Positions 16,157-25,333 of a DNA stretch of 64,000 nucleotides are shown piece by piece. A program made the position numbers and the translations under genes. The stretch's first letter is position 1. Each line of letters begins with the position of its first letter. This DNA is from Clostridia bacterium. GTDB taxonomy: Bacteria > Bacillota > Clostridia > Oscillospirales > Acutalibacteraceae. The DNA lies in NCBI GenBank assembly GCA_017416485.1, contig JAFQCH010000042.1:1-64000 (forward strand), read 5' to 3'. The notes under the pieces are model-generated. The model was not told the DNA's origin, made no database searches, and was given only the letters and a program-made list of their open reading frames with translations.

Positions 16157-17350
16157 TCAGTTCACCCCGAATAACAAGGACAGTGCACCTTCGTGCAATT
16201 TGGAACCGATGACACACAGTCTGCCGATAATGCCTGCCGCACCTGTGCGCACTTCACCTTCACCGGGCACATAGTCAAAGTGCAACCAAGTGCCGTTTTC
16301 GCCTGCCACAATGCCCTTGGCACGCAGGATCACACCGTATTTGCCTTCGTCGCACAGTTCATCGAGTGCATTGTTCAATTCTTCAGCAGTGAATTTCTTT
16401 GTGGTTTCCTTGCCCCAACTGGTGAACACTTCGTCTGCATGGTGATGATGGTGGTCATGGTCGTGACAACCGCAGGTGCAGTGCTCGTCATGCTCATGGT
16501 GGTGTTCGTGATGATGTTCATGCTCGTGATCATGGCAACCGCAGTCACAGTCTTCATCATGGTCATGATGGTGATGGTGTTCATGGTCGTGGTCATGGCA
16601 ACCGCAGTCGCAATCTTCATCATGGTCATGATGATGTTCGTGCTCGTGGTCGTGGCAACCGCAGTCGCAATCTTCGTCATGGTCATGGTGATGATGATTA
16701 TGCTCGTGGTGATGATGTTCTTCGTGCATCAGGTGTTCCACAGCCGCCTGCAGGGAATCTCTGCGTTCAATGGCTTCCAGCAGAGTCTTGCCGTCAAGCT
16801 GTGACACGGGGGTGGTGATAATAACCGCCGCTTCATTGTGTGCACGCACAAGTTCCACCGCTTTTTCGAGTTTTTCGGCCGAAACCACATCCGCATGACT
16901 CATAACAATGGTGCCTGCGTGTTCGATCTGGTCGTTGAAAAACTCACCGAAGTTTTTCATGTACATTTTGGCTTTTCCCGCATCGACAACCGTGGTGAAT
17001 GCGTTGAGTTCCATACCGACCTGTGCATTGTCACGCACGGCACGGATGACATCGGACAGTTTGCCGACACCCGAAGGCTCGATAATGATGCGGTCGGGGT
17101 TGTATTCTTCCACAACCTTTTTGAGGGCTTCGCCGAAATCGCCCACAAGAGAACAGCAGATGCAACCCGAGTTCATTTCACGGATTTCAATGCCTGCATC
17201 CTGCAGGAAACCGCCGTCGATGCCGATTTCACCGAATTCATTTTCGATAAGAACCAGTTTTTCGCCGACATAGGCTTCATTCAGCATTTTACGGATGAGT
17301 GTGGTTTTACCTGCACCGAGGAAACCGGAATAAATATCAATTTTTGTCAT
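16157..17350 (-). CDS. CobW/ZNG1-type GTPase with His/Cys-rich metal loop
   Basis: 397 residues. G1 loop FLGAGKTT (10-17), CxCC metal motif CICC at 63-66, acidic switch EFGEIGIDGG, Walker-B VVDAGKAK; the guanine motif reads SHAD instead of NKxD. Residues 209-305 are an insert of about 40 percent His with four CxCGCHDH units (Cys at 228/230/232, 247/249/251, 268/270/272, 291/293/295). The C-terminal CobW_C domain (from about 308) has the DYVPG..VRTG ending. The family inserts Zn or Co into client proteins using GTP. The loop would buffer several metal ions. First gene of the coupled pair. No Zur box recognised. Confidence 0.92.
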   Translation of the reverse strand: MTKIDIYSGFLGAGKTTLIRKMLNEAYVGEKLVLIENEFGEIGIDGGFLQDAGIEIREMNSGCICCSLVGDFGEALKKVVEEYNPDRIIIEPSGVGKLSDVIRAVRDNAQVGMELNAFTTVVDAGKAKMYMKNFGEFFNDQIEHAGTIVMSHADVVSAEKLEKAVELVRAHNEAAVIITTPVSQLDGKTLLEAIERRDSLQAAVEHLMHEEHHHHEHNHHHHDHDEDCDCGCHDHEHEHHHDHDEDCDCGCHDHDHEHHHHHDHDEDCDCGCHDHEHEHHHEHHHEHDEHCTCGCHDHDHHHHHADEVFTSWGKETTKKFTAEELNNALDELCDEGKYGVILRAKGIVAGENGTWLHFDYVPGEGEVRTGAAGIIGRLCVIGSKLHEGALSLLFGVN

Positions 17351-17423
17351 TGTAAATCATATCCTTTGAATTTTTCTAATTCATTATTTTAGCACTTTTG
17401 CAATCAATTGCAAGTGCATTCTT

Positions 17424-19100
17424 TTAATTTTCAAGAAAATCAACAGCCATTGCCACGATTTTTTTGAGCACCCCGTCTTCAAACGGGCTTTGCACATCTG
17501 CGGTCTTGCAAAGATCCACAAAGGTCTTTTTGCCGCCGAGCTTTGCAAAGGCAAGGTAACGTGCCCATGCGTCTTCCCTGTTTCCGTTCATCAGTGCCCA
17601 GAATGTGAGTGCCACGGTCTGTGCAAGGCAGTAGTCGATATAATAGAACGGCAGTTCGTAAATATGGTGCTGTCTTTGCCAGCCTCTGCCTTCGCCGTAG
17701 AATGCAAGATCGCTTCTGTCGCAGAACGGACGGTACTGCTTTTCGAGTTTTTCCCATGCTTCATGGCGTTGTGCCTTTGTCAATGTCGGATTGTCATAAA
17801 CGATGTGCTGGAATTCATCCACCATACAGCCGTAAGGAATAAAGCGGATGCAACCTTCGAGGTGGGCAAGTTTGGCGGTGGGTGTTTTGTCGCCGTAGAA
17901 CAGTTCCAGCCACTTCCATGCAAAAAATTCCATGGACATGGAATGGCATTCGCAGGATTCCATGGTAGGATCCATGTTTTCACGCACTTCAAAATCCTTG
18001 GCAAGCCAGCCTGCAAACGCATGGCCTGCTTCGTGGGTCAGCACTTCGACATCGTCTGCGGTGCCGTTGAAGTTGGAGAAGATGAATGATGCCTTATAGT
18101 CAGGTAAAAATGTGCAATACCCGCCTACCTGCTTACCTTTGCGGGAAAGCACATCGAGCAGCTCATTATCATAAAGTTCTGCCACAAATTCCTTGGTTTC
18201 GGGAGACATTTCTTCATACATTTTTCTGCCTGCGGCAAGAATATCCTCTGCAGAACCCACGGGGCGGGGATTGCCATCAGGGAACAAAAAATCAAGGTCA
18301 TAATAATGCAGTTCATCAATACCGATACGCTGTTTCTGCAAATCGGCAAGTTTTGTGCACAGGGGGACAATGTCTGCCTTGACTGCTTCGCGGAACTTCT
18401 GCACCATGGCAGGATCATAGCAATTTCTTTTCAGACGCAGATAGGCGACTTTGGTGAACGAATCAAAACCGAGTTCGTTGGCAATTTTGGTACGGACGGA
18501 AATAAGTTCATCGTAAATATCGTCCAATTCCGCTTCGTAGGACTTATAGAAGGCGGCATCTGCTTCGAATGCTGCCTTGCGGACACTGCGGTCGGCACTC
18601 TTTTTGTAAGGTGACAATTCGGACAAAGTAAGTTCCTTGCCGTCGAATTCGATTTTTGCGGATGCAACGAGTTTTGCATACTGTGTGCAGAGTTTGTTTT
18701 CCTGCTGTAAAAGAGGTACAATTTCGGGCTTGAATGCCTTGTTTTCAAGTTCGGCATTGACAAACATCAGTTCGCCGTATTTTTCTTTCAGTTGCGGCAG
18801 AAAACGGCTTGCGAGCAGAGCATTCTGAAAAGCACTCAATTTCTCGGTCAGAAACGGAGAATTTTCATCATAAAAATCATTTTCCGTTTCATAAAAAGCA
18901 TCCGTGGTGTCGATGGAATGGCGGATGTAGGTAAGTGTAATCATGGTTTCGGCATGGGAAGAGAGTTTTTCATGCTCGTTGAAAGCCGCAAAAACATCAC
19001 TTTCGTTTTCGGCATTCGTGACCTGTTCGGTCAGTTTATCGTACGCGGCGGACAGCTCCTTGATATCCACGCGTTCATATTTCATTTCGGAAAATTTCAT
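17424..19100 (-). CDS. M3-family oligoendopeptidase
   Basis: Zinc metallopeptidase degrading short peptides in the cytoplasm. 558 residues from ATG 19100 (MKFSEMKYERVD), chosen because AAGGAGTG lies 9 bases upstream; a longer frame to 19163 has no ribosome site. Catalytic HEAGH at residues 356-360 with the usual downstream Glu in the ESCECHSM region. The N-terminal helical domain and C-terminal SDLAFYGEGRGWQRQHHIYE and PFYYIDYCLAQ segments match clostridial PepF/M3 enzymes. Single gene, divergent from the sialidase-like gene. Secure family call, PepF-like. Confidence 0.93.
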   Translation of the reverse strand: MKFSEMKYERVDIKELSAAYDKLTEQVTNAENESDVFAAFNEHEKLSSHAETMITLTYIRHSIDTTDAFYETENDFYDENSPFLTEKLSAFQNALLASRFLPQLKEKYGELMFVNAELENKAFKPEIVPLLQQENKLCTQYAKLVASAKIEFDGKELTLSELSPYKKSADRSVRKAAFEADAAFYKSYEAELDDIYDELISVRTKIANELGFDSFTKVAYLRLKRNCYDPAMVQKFREAVKADIVPLCTKLADLQKQRIGIDELHYYDLDFLFPDGNPRPVGSAEDILAAGRKMYEEMSPETKEFVAELYDNELLDVLSRKGKQVGGYCTFLPDYKASFIFSNFNGTADDVEVLTHEAGHAFAGWLAKDFEVRENMDPTMESCECHSMSMEFFAWKWLELFYGDKTPTAKLAHLEGCIRFIPYGCMVDEFQHIVYDNPTLTKAQRHEAWEKLEKQYRPFCDRSDLAFYGEGRGWQRQHHIYELPFYYIDYCLAQTVALTFWALMNGNREDAWARYLAFAKLGGKKTFVDLCKTADVQSPFEDGVLKKIVAMAVDFLEN

Positions 19101-19170
19101 GTATATCACTCCTTGAAAATATATTATACTCTTAATGTAAAATGAATGCAAGCACCGTTTCAATTTATGA

Positions 19171-19200
19171 TTGACGGCTTACAACAAATTATGATATAAT
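19171..19200 (+). promoter_or_regulatory. Promoter of sialidase-like gene
   Basis: TTGACG (19171-19176), 18-base spacer, TATAAT (19195-19200), about 30 bases before the start codon. Confidence 0.65.
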
Positions 19201-19230
19201 ATGATTAAAGAACTATGAAAGGATGATTGT

Positions 19231-20202
19231 ATGATCCTCGAAGCGAAAAAAGAATATGTTTTTCTTTTTAACACAAAGGCTCCCTCCTGCCACGCATCTA
19301 CGGTGTTGCCTCTGCCCGACGGCACGGTACTGACCGCATGGTTCGCAGGACAGCGTGAAGGTGCAGACGATGTCGGCATCTGGTCAAGTATCCGCAAGGA
19401 CGGCGCATGGCGTGAACCCGTGCGCATTTCCGACGAAAGGGATGTTGCACACTGGAACCCTGTTCTGCATCTGCGTGAAGACGGCAAGATCATCCTCTAC
19501 TATAAATACGGTCAGACCATTCCCAATTGGCTGACAAAGTTTGTCGTTTCCGAAGACGGCGGTAACACATGGTCTGCCCCGCAGGAGCTTGTTCCCGGGG
19601 ACACAACAGGCGGCAGAGGTCCTGTGAAAAACAAGTGCATCCGCTTGTTTGACGGCACACTGCTTGCCCCCGCATCCACCGAACAGAACAAGATGTGGAT
19701 TCCCTTTATTGACCGTTCACAAGACGACGGGCTGACATGGGAAAAGCAAACACCCATGGAAAGACCCAAATTCAGAAGAAACTGGGTGCAGATGATTCAG
19801 CCGACATTGTGGCAGAGTGAAGACAGCTCTGTGCACTGCCTGCTTCGCACCAACCAAGGGGCTGTGTACCGCAGTGATTCACTCGACCTCGGCATCACAT
19901 GGTGCAAGCCTTACAGAACGAACTTACCCAACAACAACTCGGGACTTGACCTTACGCAGGACTCAAAAGGCAGACTGTGGCTTCTTTACAACCCCATCAA
20001 GGAAAACTGGGGCGACCGTTATCCGCTGACCCTTGCGGTGTCCACCGATGACGGCGAAACATTCACCAATGTGATGAATCTCGAAGTCAAACCGGGTGAA
20101 TACTCCTATCCCGCCATCACCTGCAAGGACGATAAACTGTATCTGACCTACACGCACCTGCGTGAACGTGTGGCTTACTGGGAAATCACCCCCGAAGCAT
20201 GA
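19231..20202 (+). CDS. Sialidase-like BNR/Asp-box protein
   Basis: 323 residues, six-bladed propeller of the BNR_2 (sialidase-like) type. Asp-box motifs: SEDGGNTWSAP, SQDDGLTWEKQ, SLDLGITWCKP, STDDGETFTNV. The N-terminus CHASTVLPLPDGTVLTAWFA is characteristic. No signal peptide, so it would act inside the cell. These proteins are usually annotated exo-alpha-sialidase, but many lack confirmed activity, and the full Arg triad is not certain here. AAAGGATG ribosome site. Its stop overlaps the next gene start (ATGA). Confidence 0.8.
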   Translation: MILEAKKEYVFLFNTKAPSCHASTVLPLPDGTVLTAWFAGQREGADDVGIWSSIRKDGAWREPVRISDERDVAHWNPVLHLREDGKIILYYKYGQTIPNWLTKFVVSEDGGNTWSAPQELVPGDTTGGRGPVKNKCIRLFDGTLLAPASTEQNKMWIPFIDRSQDDGLTWEKQTPMERPKFRRNWVQMIQPTLWQSEDSSVHCLLRTNQGAVYRSDSLDLGITWCKPYRTNLPNNNSGLDLTQDSKGRLWLLYNPIKENWGDRYPLTLAVSTDDGETFTNVMNLEVKPGEYSYPAITCKDDKLYLTYTHLRERVAYWEITPEA

Positions 20203-20654
20203 CCGTTTACATTGATGCGGATGCCTGCCCCGTAACAAGAATTGCCGAGCAGATTGCACACAGCCACTCCATTGCCTGCGTTTTGCTGTGCGACACAAAC
20301 CATGTGCTGTTTTCGGACATTTCGGAAGTCATTACCATCGGCGCAGGGCGGGATGCGGTGGATATAGCACTCATCAACCGCTGCAAAAAAGGCGATGTTG
20401 TTATTACGCAGGATTACGGTGTCGCCGCGATGGCACTCGGCAAGGGGTGCCACTGCATGCACCAAAGCGGCATGCGGTTTACAGAGCACAACATTGACAG
20501 ACTGCTGTTTGAACGGGCGGCAAGCGCGAAAGCACGCAGAAGCAGTGCCAAAAACCACCTCAAAGGCCCGCGAAAACGCACAAAAGAAGACGACGAGCAT
20601 TTTGCCGCCGCCTTTGAAAAACTATTGAATGAATTAACAGGGTGTCAGACTTAA
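20199..20654 (+). CDS. YaiI/YqxD-family DUF188 protein
   Basis: 151 residues. The start MTVYIDADACPVTRIAEQIA and the later DVVITQDYGVAAMALGKG define the DUF188 (YaiI/YqxD) family, a PIN-like fold with conserved aspartates (DADACP, TQDYG) that suggests metal-dependent nuclease chemistry, not proven. The basic tail (KARRSSAKNHLKGPRKRTKE) would suit nucleic-acid contact. ATG overlaps the previous stop by 4 bases, so translational coupling. Strong terminator follows. Confidence 0.93.
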   Translation: MTVYIDADACPVTRIAEQIAHSHSIACVLLCDTNHVLFSDISEVITIGAGRDAVDIALINRCKKGDVVITQDYGVAAMALGKGCHCMHQSGMRFTEHNIDRLLFERAASAKARRSSAKNHLKGPRKRTKEDDEHFAAAFEKLLNELTGCQT

Positions 20655-20668
20655 TGTCCGACACCCTG
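20638..20668. terminator. Terminator after DUF188 gene
   Basis: CAGGGTGTC (20638-20646) pairs with GACACCCTG (20660-20668), with an inner GAC/GTC pair and a following TTTTT. It overlaps the end of the CDS and sits between convergent genes. Confidence 0.85.
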
Positions 20669-20682
20669 TTTTTCGTTTTATT

Positions 20683-21423
20683 TTATCTGTGTCTTCTGCC
20701 CCTGACAAAGACGGCGACAAACCAATAATAAGCCGGGATAAACAGGAACAAAATCCATGTCGGATGCCAGATGTGAAGCCCAAAACCGATCAGCAGGAAC
20801 AACATGACAACGACGATCGGAACAGGCTGAATAAGAAAAAATGATTTTCTCGATTTTGCATGCAGCGATGCGGCGATCATGTAATAACACGGAATCAGCA
20901 GGAACATGATCCATGCCGGATGCCACAGATGCAATACTGCGCCCGCAAACAGATATGCTGCAACAATAACCAGCGGGAACGGAAAAATGAACATCATTCT
21001 TGCAGTTGCACGATGATTTGCGGTTTTGACGCAGGAATCGGCAAATTCAAACAGTCTGCTGAACACAAAACCCTTGGCTTCGTTTTTCATCTGTTCAAAG
21101 TCATCGGTTGCCTGATTGTATGTCTGTTGTTGATAGCCCTGATTGTTTGTTTGTTGGTAATTGCCTTGCGAATAAGACGGCGGGGGCGGGGTCTGTGACT
21201 GCTGTGCGGGGGTGGGAATCATATCCGGGTTCAGCAATGCGTCGACCGTGATGGAATAAAGAGCAGCAATTTTGGGCAGCATATTCAGATCGGGGGTTGC
21301 AGCTGCGCTTTCCCATGCGGAAATATCATTTTCCGACACAGCCAGACGGCGGGCAAGATCGTCCTTAGAATATCCGTTCTGTAAGCGCAGGAGGGTCAGT
21401 TTATCGGCAAGAGACATAGCCAT
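20683..21423 (-). CDS. XRE regulator fused to duplicated two-helix membrane domain
   Basis: 246 residues in three parts. Residues 3-60 are a Cro/C1-type HTH (LRLQNGYSKDDLARRLAVSE). Residues 65-105 are a Pro/Gln/Tyr-rich low-complexity linker. Residues about 135-240 hold four hydrophobic segments forming two copies of a unit with the signature LHxWHPxWxxFLxIPxYY (LHLWHPAWIMFLLIPCYY and LHIWHPTWILFLFIPAYY). A membrane-anchored DNA-binding protein or sensor is the simplest reading. ACGGAG precedes ATG 21423; MSL at 21417 is an alternative start. Monocistronic. Ligand and targets unknown. Confidence 0.85.
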   Translation of the reverse strand: MAMSLADKLTLLRLQNGYSKDDLARRLAVSENDISAWESAAATPDLNMLPKIAALYSITVDALLNPDMIPTPAQQSQTPPPPSYSQGNYQQTNNQGYQQQTYNQATDDFEQMKNEAKGFVFSRLFEFADSCVKTANHRATARMMFIFPFPLVIVAAYLFAGAVLHLWHPAWIMFLLIPCYYMIAASLHAKSRKSFFLIQPVPIVVVMLFLLIGFGLHIWHPTWILFLFIPAYYWFVAVFVRGRRHR

Positions 21424-21504
21424 GGTTTTCAGCTCCGTTTTATGTATTTTAAATTATTATACAATTCTTTTCGGCACAATACAAGTAATTTATATTAAAA
21501 ATTT

Positions 21505-21531
21505 AAAGGGGTTGTGTGCGGCAACCCCTTT
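21505..21531 (-). terminator. Terminator after surface-protein gene
   Basis: AAAGGGGTTG (21505-21514) pairs with CAACCCCTTT (21522-21531), followed on the minus strand by a T-rich tract. Confidence 0.8.
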
Positions 21532-21548
21532 CTTGTATTCTTATTGTT

Positions 21549-24500
21549 TTATGAATTGAACAGATTTTTGACCCACTCAACAATTGCTTTGAAGAAATTG
21601 ATAATCTGTTGCAGAATGGTAATGGATTCCTCCACATCAGGCACTGTCACATCCATGGACAATGCGCCGATAAGCATATAGCCGTTCACAACAACGGTAA
21701 TGGTGTTTCCGAGATCGGTTTCCATACGATGACCGTTGACATAGAAATCGAATTCATCATCGATCCACATATCCTGCACACGAACCACCAGCACGGAACC
21801 TTCTTCCACTTCGAGTGTGGAGTTGGGGCCCTGCGGGAAGAAGTCGCCGCCGTTGACGGATACTTCATACCAACCGATGCCGTCGGTCTTTCCGAAGCAG
21901 ACATGATGCTTGCGCGGCGGTGCGGGCACAGCAATGACCGCAACGGGAACAACATAGGTCATACCGTTGCCGAAAGCAACGGTGATATTTGCAACACCGA
22001 TGCCGACCGCTGTCAGCTTGCCGTCCGTATCAACTTTCACCACCGCTTCATTGTCGGAAGAATAAACGGGCTTCCATTTGCCGTCATCGGGTGTGATCAC
22101 AACACCGACATTGCCTGTCTGACCGACAATCAGCGTAATCTGATCGGGCACTTCGATCACATATTCGGGATCGGTAGGTTCTTCAGGATCCGTAGGTTCT
22201 TCAGGATCCGTGGGTTCTTCGGGATCCGTAGGTTCTTCGGGATCCGTAGGTTCTTCGGGATCCGTAGGTTCTTCGGGATCCGTGGGTTCTTCGGGATCCG
22301 TGGGTTCCTCGGGATCCGTAGGTTCTTCGGGATCCGTAGGTTCTTCAGGATCCGTGGGTTCTTCGGGATCCGTGGGTTCTTCGGGCTTCACTACCGTAAC
22401 CTTGATTTCTTCTTTGACAGAAGGATTGTCTTCGGAAATGACCGTGATGGTAGCGGTACCTTCACCGACGGCAACGATATTGCCGTTTTCATCGACCTTG
22501 ACAACAGTTTCATCGTCAGAGGTGAATGTTACGGTTTTATCCGTTGCATTGTCGGGTGTGACAGTAACAACAATCTTATCGGTTTCTTCGGGTGCAAGCT
22601 CGATTTCGGTCTTGTCAACCGTGATATCCGTTACGGGGATATGCGGCATTTTGACCGTAATCTTGATTTTTTCATAGACGGTCGGATCATCATTGGATGT
22701 GACCGTGATGGTAGCGGTACCTTCACCGACGGCAACGATATTGCCGTTTTCATCGACCTTGACAACAGTTTCATCGTCAGAGGTGAATGTTACGGTTTTG
22801 TCCGTTGCATTGTCGGGTGTGACGGTAACAACAATCTTATCGGTTTCTTCGGGTGCAAGCTCGATTTCGGTCTTGTCAACCGTGATATCCGTTACGGGGA
22901 TTTTGCTCCAGGAGCCGATGATATGCACATCATTTTCAATCACAAACGAACCGTTTGCGATATCGGCATCCTCCGTTGACCAGCCCGAGAACACATAGCC
23001 GTCTGCGGACGGATTGTTTTCCACAATAACGGTTGTGCCTTCTTTGTATTGCTTTTCATCGGCAACACGGACACCGTCGGGAATGAGTTCACCGACAAAC
23101 TCGTAGGTGACTGTATACTTTTTCAGTTCTACAGTAACCTTGATTTCTTCTTTGACAGAAGGATTGTCTTTCGATGTAACCGTGATAGTGGTTGTGCCCT
23201 CACCGACGGCGATCACATTGCCTTCGTTGTCAACCTTGGCAACACCGGGATTGCTTGTTTCGTAAATGAGCTCTTTGTTGGTTGCATCTTCATTAACAGC
23301 TGCTTCGACATTCTTTTCTTCGCCGACATACAATGTAAAATCATCTGCAGCAGTGATTTCCGTTACGGGAATTTTGACCGTGACGGTGATTTCTTCCTGT
23401 ACAGACGGATTGTCTTTGGATATGACCGTAATGGTGGTCGTACCTTCACCGACAGCAGTAATATTGCCGTCATCGTCTACACTCACAATGCTTTCATTCT
23501 TGGAAGTGAAAGTCATTTCCTTGTTGGTTGCATCGTCGGGGATGACAGTGACGGTGATTCTTTCTTTTTCGTCTTTATTGAGGGTATATTCGGTCTTATC
23601 AACCGTAATATCCGTTACGGGGATTTTGACCGTGACGGTAACGGTATCTTTTTTGGTGGGGTCATCTTTGGAATAAACGGTAATGGTGGTCGTACCTTCA
23701 CCGACAGCCGTGATTTTGCCGTTTTCGTCAACCTTGGCAATGTTTTCGTCGGCAGATTCATAAATAATATCTTTAATGGTGGCATCTTCGGGTTTCACCG
23801 TTACATGAATAACGGATTCACCGTCTTTATTGAGAACAACATCACCGCCGTTGATTTCAACACTTTCAACGGGTTTCTTGAAATAGCCGTACAGAACGAC
23901 ATCCTGTTCAGGCATTGCAAACTGATTACCGTTCACTTCCGCATCGGAAGTTGTCCAACCAACAAACACAAATCCGTCCACAAAGGGCAGGTCTTCAATT
24001 GTGACAGCCTCTCCTGCTTTGTAAGAAGCGCTGTCGGGCGTTGCAGGGGCATCTGCGGGAACTTCAAATCCATCTGCATAGGCATAGGAAACGGTATACA
24101 GTTTTTCCCATGAACCGACGAGGGTAACATCATTGTTGATTACGAAAGAACCGTCCGTAATTTCTGCATCGTCAGTTGACCAACCCGAGAACACATAACC
24201 GTCAGCAGCGGGAACATCGGCTACGGTAACGGTTGTGCCTTCTTCATAAACAACGGGAGCAATAACGCTGACACCGTCGGGAATGAGATCACCGACAAAT
24301 TCATAAGTGACGGTGTATTCTTTCTTTTCGGGCTGCGGTTTTTCACTTTCGTGGGTCAAAAAACCGCCGTCTTCTTTCAATTTCGCATATTCTGCACCGG
24401 GCGGAAAATACTGAAATTCTTTATCATAAATTTCCTTGCCGCCCAAAATTGCATAACAACAGTTAAAAACACCGTCATTCAGATTCAGAATCGACTGTGT

Positions 24501-25166
24501 TGTCCAACCGCTGCCGACATAAATGTATTCCAGCTTCTGGCAATAGTAGAACATGAATTTCATTGTGGTGACCTTGCTTGTGTCAAACGTGCTCAGATCA
24601 AGCTCGGTCAGTTCGTGACAGTTTCTGAACATATAGCTCATATCGGTAACATTGCTTGTATCCCAATTGATTGTAGTGATGCTTCTGAGTGATTTGCACT
24701 CATAGAACATGCCGTAAAAGGTTGTTGCATTTTCGGTTTTGAAATTTTCACAACCCTTTACTTCTTCAAGTGCGGAGAATAAATAAAAAATGAATCCTGA
24801 ACTCGGGTTTGCGCCGACACCGCCGTCGCCTGCAATATACAGGTCATATCGGTCTGCACCGGCAAGAGAGGTCTGTTGTTCATTCTTCTTCATCCAAGCC
24901 ATAACACCGCCATCGCTTGCCGCCGACACATCCCATGCCAGCGAGCCTGCATCTGCAACGGCTGCATTATCGATTGCATCAAGAAAAGTAACAGAATAAA
25001 CTGCATTGTAATACTTGTGGAAATCTCCCGAAGAAGCGGCTGTGAATTGCATCATCGTCGGATACTCCGGTTCTGCGGCAGCAACGAATGCCACAGGACA
25101 CATGGTAAGCACCATAACAGCTGTCAGCAACAGGGACAACACTCTTTTGAAGGATGGGGCACGCAT
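21549..25166 (-). CDS. Large secreted BspA/Flg_new/Big_2 repeat surface protein
   Basis: 1205 residues from ATG 25166 (AAAGGAGACG 8 bases before it; longer starts lack a site). Signal peptide FKRVLSLLLTAVMVLTMCP, residues 1-32. Then a DUF285/BspA region (about 90-230; WDTSNVTDMSYMF, FDTSKVTTMKFMF), InlB-type Flg_new repeats (YEEGTTVTV..GYVFSGWSTDDAE, three copies with variants), and about seven Big_2 Ig-like repeats (IPVTDITVDKTE..AVGEGTTTITV). Next comes a (PEEPTD)12 spacer, one more Big_2 domain and a C-terminal amphipathic helix QQIINFFKAIVEWVKNLF. No LPXTG, SLH or dockerin, so the means of attachment is unclear. Probably an adhesin or wall-spanning stalk. Confidence 0.88.
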   Translation of the reverse strand: MRAPSFKRVLSLLLTAVMVLTMCPVAFVAAAEPEYPTMMQFTAASSGDFHKYYNAVYSVTFLDAIDNAAVADAGSLAWDVSAASDGGVMAWMKKNEQQTSLAGADRYDLYIAGDGGVGANPSSGFIFYLFSALEEVKGCENFKTENATTFYGMFYECKSLRSITTINWDTSNVTDMSYMFRNCHELTELDLSTFDTSKVTTMKFMFYYCQKLEYIYVGSGWTTQSILNLNDGVFNCCYAILGGKEIYDKEFQYFPPGAEYAKLKEDGGFLTHESEKPQPEKKEYTVTYEFVGDLIPDGVSVIAPVVYEEGTTVTVADVPAADGYVFSGWSTDDAEITDGSFVINNDVTLVGSWEKLYTVSYAYADGFEVPADAPATPDSASYKAGEAVTIEDLPFVDGFVFVGWTTSDAEVNGNQFAMPEQDVVLYGYFKKPVESVEINGGDVVLNKDGESVIHVTVKPEDATIKDIIYESADENIAKVDENGKITAVGEGTTTITVYSKDDPTKKDTVTVTVKIPVTDITVDKTEYTLNKDEKERITVTVIPDDATNKEMTFTSKNESIVSVDDDGNITAVGEGTTTITVISKDNPSVQEEITVTVKIPVTEITAADDFTLYVGEEKNVEAAVNEDATNKELIYETSNPGVAKVDNEGNVIAVGEGTTTITVTSKDNPSVKEEIKVTVELKKYTVTYEFVGELIPDGVRVADEKQYKEGTTVIVENNPSADGYVFSGWSTEDADIANGSFVIENDVHIIGSWSKIPVTDITVDKTEIELAPEETDKIVVTVTPDNATDKTVTFTSDDETVVKVDENGNIVAVGEGTATITVTSNDDPTVYEKIKITVKMPHIPVTDITVDKTEIELAPEETDKIVVTVTPDNATDKTVTFTSDDETVVKVDENGNIVAVGEGTATITVISEDNPSVKEEIKVTVVKPEEPTDPEEPTDPEEPTDPEEPTDPEEPTDPEEPTDPEEPTDPEEPTDPEEPTDPEEPTDPEEPTDPEEPTDPEYVIEVPDQITLIVGQTGNVGVVITPDDGKWKPVYSSDNEAVVKVDTDGKLTAVGIGVANITVAFGNGMTYVVPVAVIAVPAPPRKHHVCFGKTDGIGWYEVSVNGGDFFPQGPNSTLEVEEGSVLVVRVQDMWIDDEFDFYVNGHRMETDLGNTITVVVNGYMLIGALSMDVTVPDVEESITILQQIINFFKAIVEWVKNLFNS
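22164..22384 (-). repeat. 18-bp tandem repeat encoding PEEPTD (about 12 copies)
   Basis: Unit GGTTCTTCGGGATCCGTA with minor variants, encoding Pro-Glu-Glu-Pro-Thr-Asp on the minus strand. A Pro-rich extended spacer between Big_2 domains; copy number is likely variable between strains. Confidence 0.95.
22440..22640 (-). repeat. Near-identical Big_2 direct repeat, copy A
   Basis: Matches 22701-22901 with only two differences that I can see over 201 bases (offset 261). Other Big_2 repeats in the gene are far more diverged, indicating recent duplication or gene conversion. Confidence 0.85.
22701..22901 (-). repeat. Near-identical Big_2 direct repeat, copy B
   Basis: Partner of 22440-22640, same strand and reading frame. 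Encodes the VTDITVDKTEIELAPEETDK-type Ig-like unit. Confidence 0.85.
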
Positions 25167-25271
25167 AAAAACGTCTCCTTTTTTTATTTTCATGCAAATA
25201 TGACATACTTGCACAGGTAAATCATACCATAATAATTTAAGAAAAGCAAATAATTTTGTGAAATTTTTCAC

Positions 25272-25304
25272 AAAAGCCACCCTTTTGTTGAAAGAGTGGC
25301 TTTT
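25272..25304 (-). terminator. Terminator after MFS gene
   Basis: AAAAGCCAC (25272-25280) pairs with GTGGCTTTT (25296-25304). It lies 30 bases beyond the MFS stop on the minus strand and upstream of the surface-protein gene. Confidence 0.75.
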
Positions 25305-25333
25305 ATCTGCATTTTATTGGATATTTTGCCAAA

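Noticed and set aside
22164..22384. Regular 18-bp repeats as a CRISPR-like array
   Set aside because: There are no spacers; the units are contiguous codons encoding PEEPTD in a continuous reading frame.
21609..24113. Long plus-strand ORFs (456 and 354 residues) rich in Gly/Phe/Arg
   Set aside because: They are exact antisense shadows of the repeat-rich surface protein; their repeats mirror PEEPTD and Big_2 coding repeats.
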